A stretch of DNA of 14,535 nt from an uncultured Methanobrevibacter sp. (GTDB lineage: Archaea > Methanobacteriota > Methanobacteria > Methanobacteriales > Methanobacteriaceae): the NCBI RefSeq assembly GCF_900316895.1, contig NZ_ONER01000082.1, positions 1 through 14,535 of the forward strand, written 5' to 3'. Every line of letters starts with the position of its first letter. Within the stretch, counting starts at the first letter, position 1. Below, piece after piece: positions 13,917 to 14,535 of this stretch. Made by a program: the position numbers and the translations under genes. The notes beneath the pieces were generated by a model, which made no database searches, was not told the origin of the DNA, and saw nothing but the letters and a program-made list of their open reading frames with translations.

Positions 13917-13920
13917 ATAA

Positions 13921-14535
13921 TTAATATTTATTTTTTAAAGACTCTTTAACATATCGTTTAATGAATTTATCCAAATCGGGTGAAACTTCACTTTTTTCAG
14001 GTCCCAATTGTGTTTTATCGGTAAATGTTCCTTTCAGTTGTCTTCCTGCCCATTTAACTTCTTCTTCAACCCTTTTTCCGTATTTTGTACCGAACATTTT
14101 GAATAATGGGAATTTGGTTATTCCATTGGCTCCGCTAAGAATCAATATTCCAATGTTTGCCAGATTGTCAATCCATGTTCCGCAGATTATTTCTATATCA
14201 GGAAAAGCAAGCCTTACTTGAGCTACAACCTGTGCGTAGTAAAGTGAGGCAGGTTGGGAAGCGTTGGCATAGATGGTTTCCTTATGTGGGTTGAGAGAAT
14301 AAAAGATTACTCTGTCAATTTTATGTTCTTTGATGTAGTCGATAACGTAGTCAACATCATCCAAAGTTTCACCAAGACCTAATATTATTGTAATCGCCTT
14401 TTTAAATCCCAAATCGTCTGCAACGTCCAGCATATTGCTTATGTCTTCTAACTTTTTTGATGGGCAGACCCTGTTGTGAATTGAGGGATTGGCTACTTCC
14501 ACAGCACCTGTTATTCCTTTGATTTCTGAGCCGAA
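13921..14535 (-). CDS. Radical SAM protein, C-terminal part (biotin-synthase-like), cut by window edge
   Basis: The frame is open from the window edge (F-G-S-E-I-K-G-I-T-G-A-V...) to the TAA at 13923-13921, giving 204 residues. The GTG at 14502 is an internal valine, not a start. The CxxxCxxC cluster motif would lie outside the window. The visible part fits the second half of a BioB/HydE-like TIM barrel: EVANPSIHNRVCP (substrate/SAM ridge), ITIILGLGETLDDVDYVIDYI (GLGET motif), then FYSLNPH. LAFPDIEIICGTWIDN and GILILSGANGITKFPLF follow and recall the C-terminal domain of biotin synthase. A lysine-rich end follows. I cannot assign the reaction; related proteins are widespread in methanogens. 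It lies 43 bases upstream of gpsA on the same strand. Confidence 0.8.
   Translation of the reverse strand, partial: FGSEIKGITGAVEVANPSIHNRVCPSKKLEDISNMLDVADDLGFKKAITIILGLGETLDDVDYVIDYIKEHKIDRVIFYSLNPHKETIYANASQPASLYYAQVVAQVRLAFPDIEIICGTWIDNLANIGILILSGANGITKFPLFKMFGTKYGKRVEEEVKWAGRQLKGTFTDKTQLGPEKSEVSPDLDKFIKRYVKESLKNKY

Overview
The window looks like a piece of a methanogenic archaeon of the order Methanobacteriales, most likely Methanobrevibacter or a close relative. The evidence is low GC content, a methanogen-style GatB N-terminus, archaeal TATA-like boxes with leaderless or very short leaders, GGTG-type Shine-Dalgarno sequences, and a dnaK heat-shock locus beside an ArsR-like winged-helix regulator. 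This assignment is inferred from protein and promoter style; no database was searched.

Layout. 1-2986 (minus strand): the chaperone locus grpE, dnaK, dnaJ, with dnaJ cut by the window edge. dnaK is broken by an internal deletion and frameshift. 2987-3231: a divergent regulatory region with repeated operator-like motifs, followed by a plus-strand winged-helix regulator (3232-3807). 3825-6077 (minus): hypF, for [NiFe]-hydrogenase maturation. It shares a compact AT-rich promoter with the divergent larB (6133-6894, plus), for nickel-pincer cofactor synthesis. larB is followed without a gap by a GNAT acetyltransferase. 7462-9454 (minus): a surface-polymer ABC exporter (permease and ATPase) plus a small membrane-anchored, sequon-rich protein. 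The ATPase gene is also broken, directly after its Walker A motif. 9517-11976 (minus): gatB, a CBS-ParB-like protein and hisE in a tight cluster. 12127-14535 (minus): a sugar/alcohol-phosphate nucleotidyltransferase, a GpsA-type glycerol-3-phosphate dehydrogenase and the C-terminal part of a radical SAM protein.

How the genes fit together. GrpE, DnaK and DnaJ form one chaperone machine, and the adjacent regulator is a good candidate for its repressor. HypF and LarB both serve nickel enzymes. The exporter, the GpsA/nucleotidyltransferase pair and the sequon-rich protein all point to cell-surface construction. Most of the window is ordinary methanogen core genome; I see no mobile element, CRISPR array, tRNA or rRNA. 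The items most worth a second look are the two independent internal deletions in nucleotide-binding proteins, the operator repeats upstream of the heat-shock genes, a possible ATT start for gatB, and a GpsA/nucleotidyltransferase pair in an ether-lipid organism. No intergenic stretch exceeds about 250 bases.
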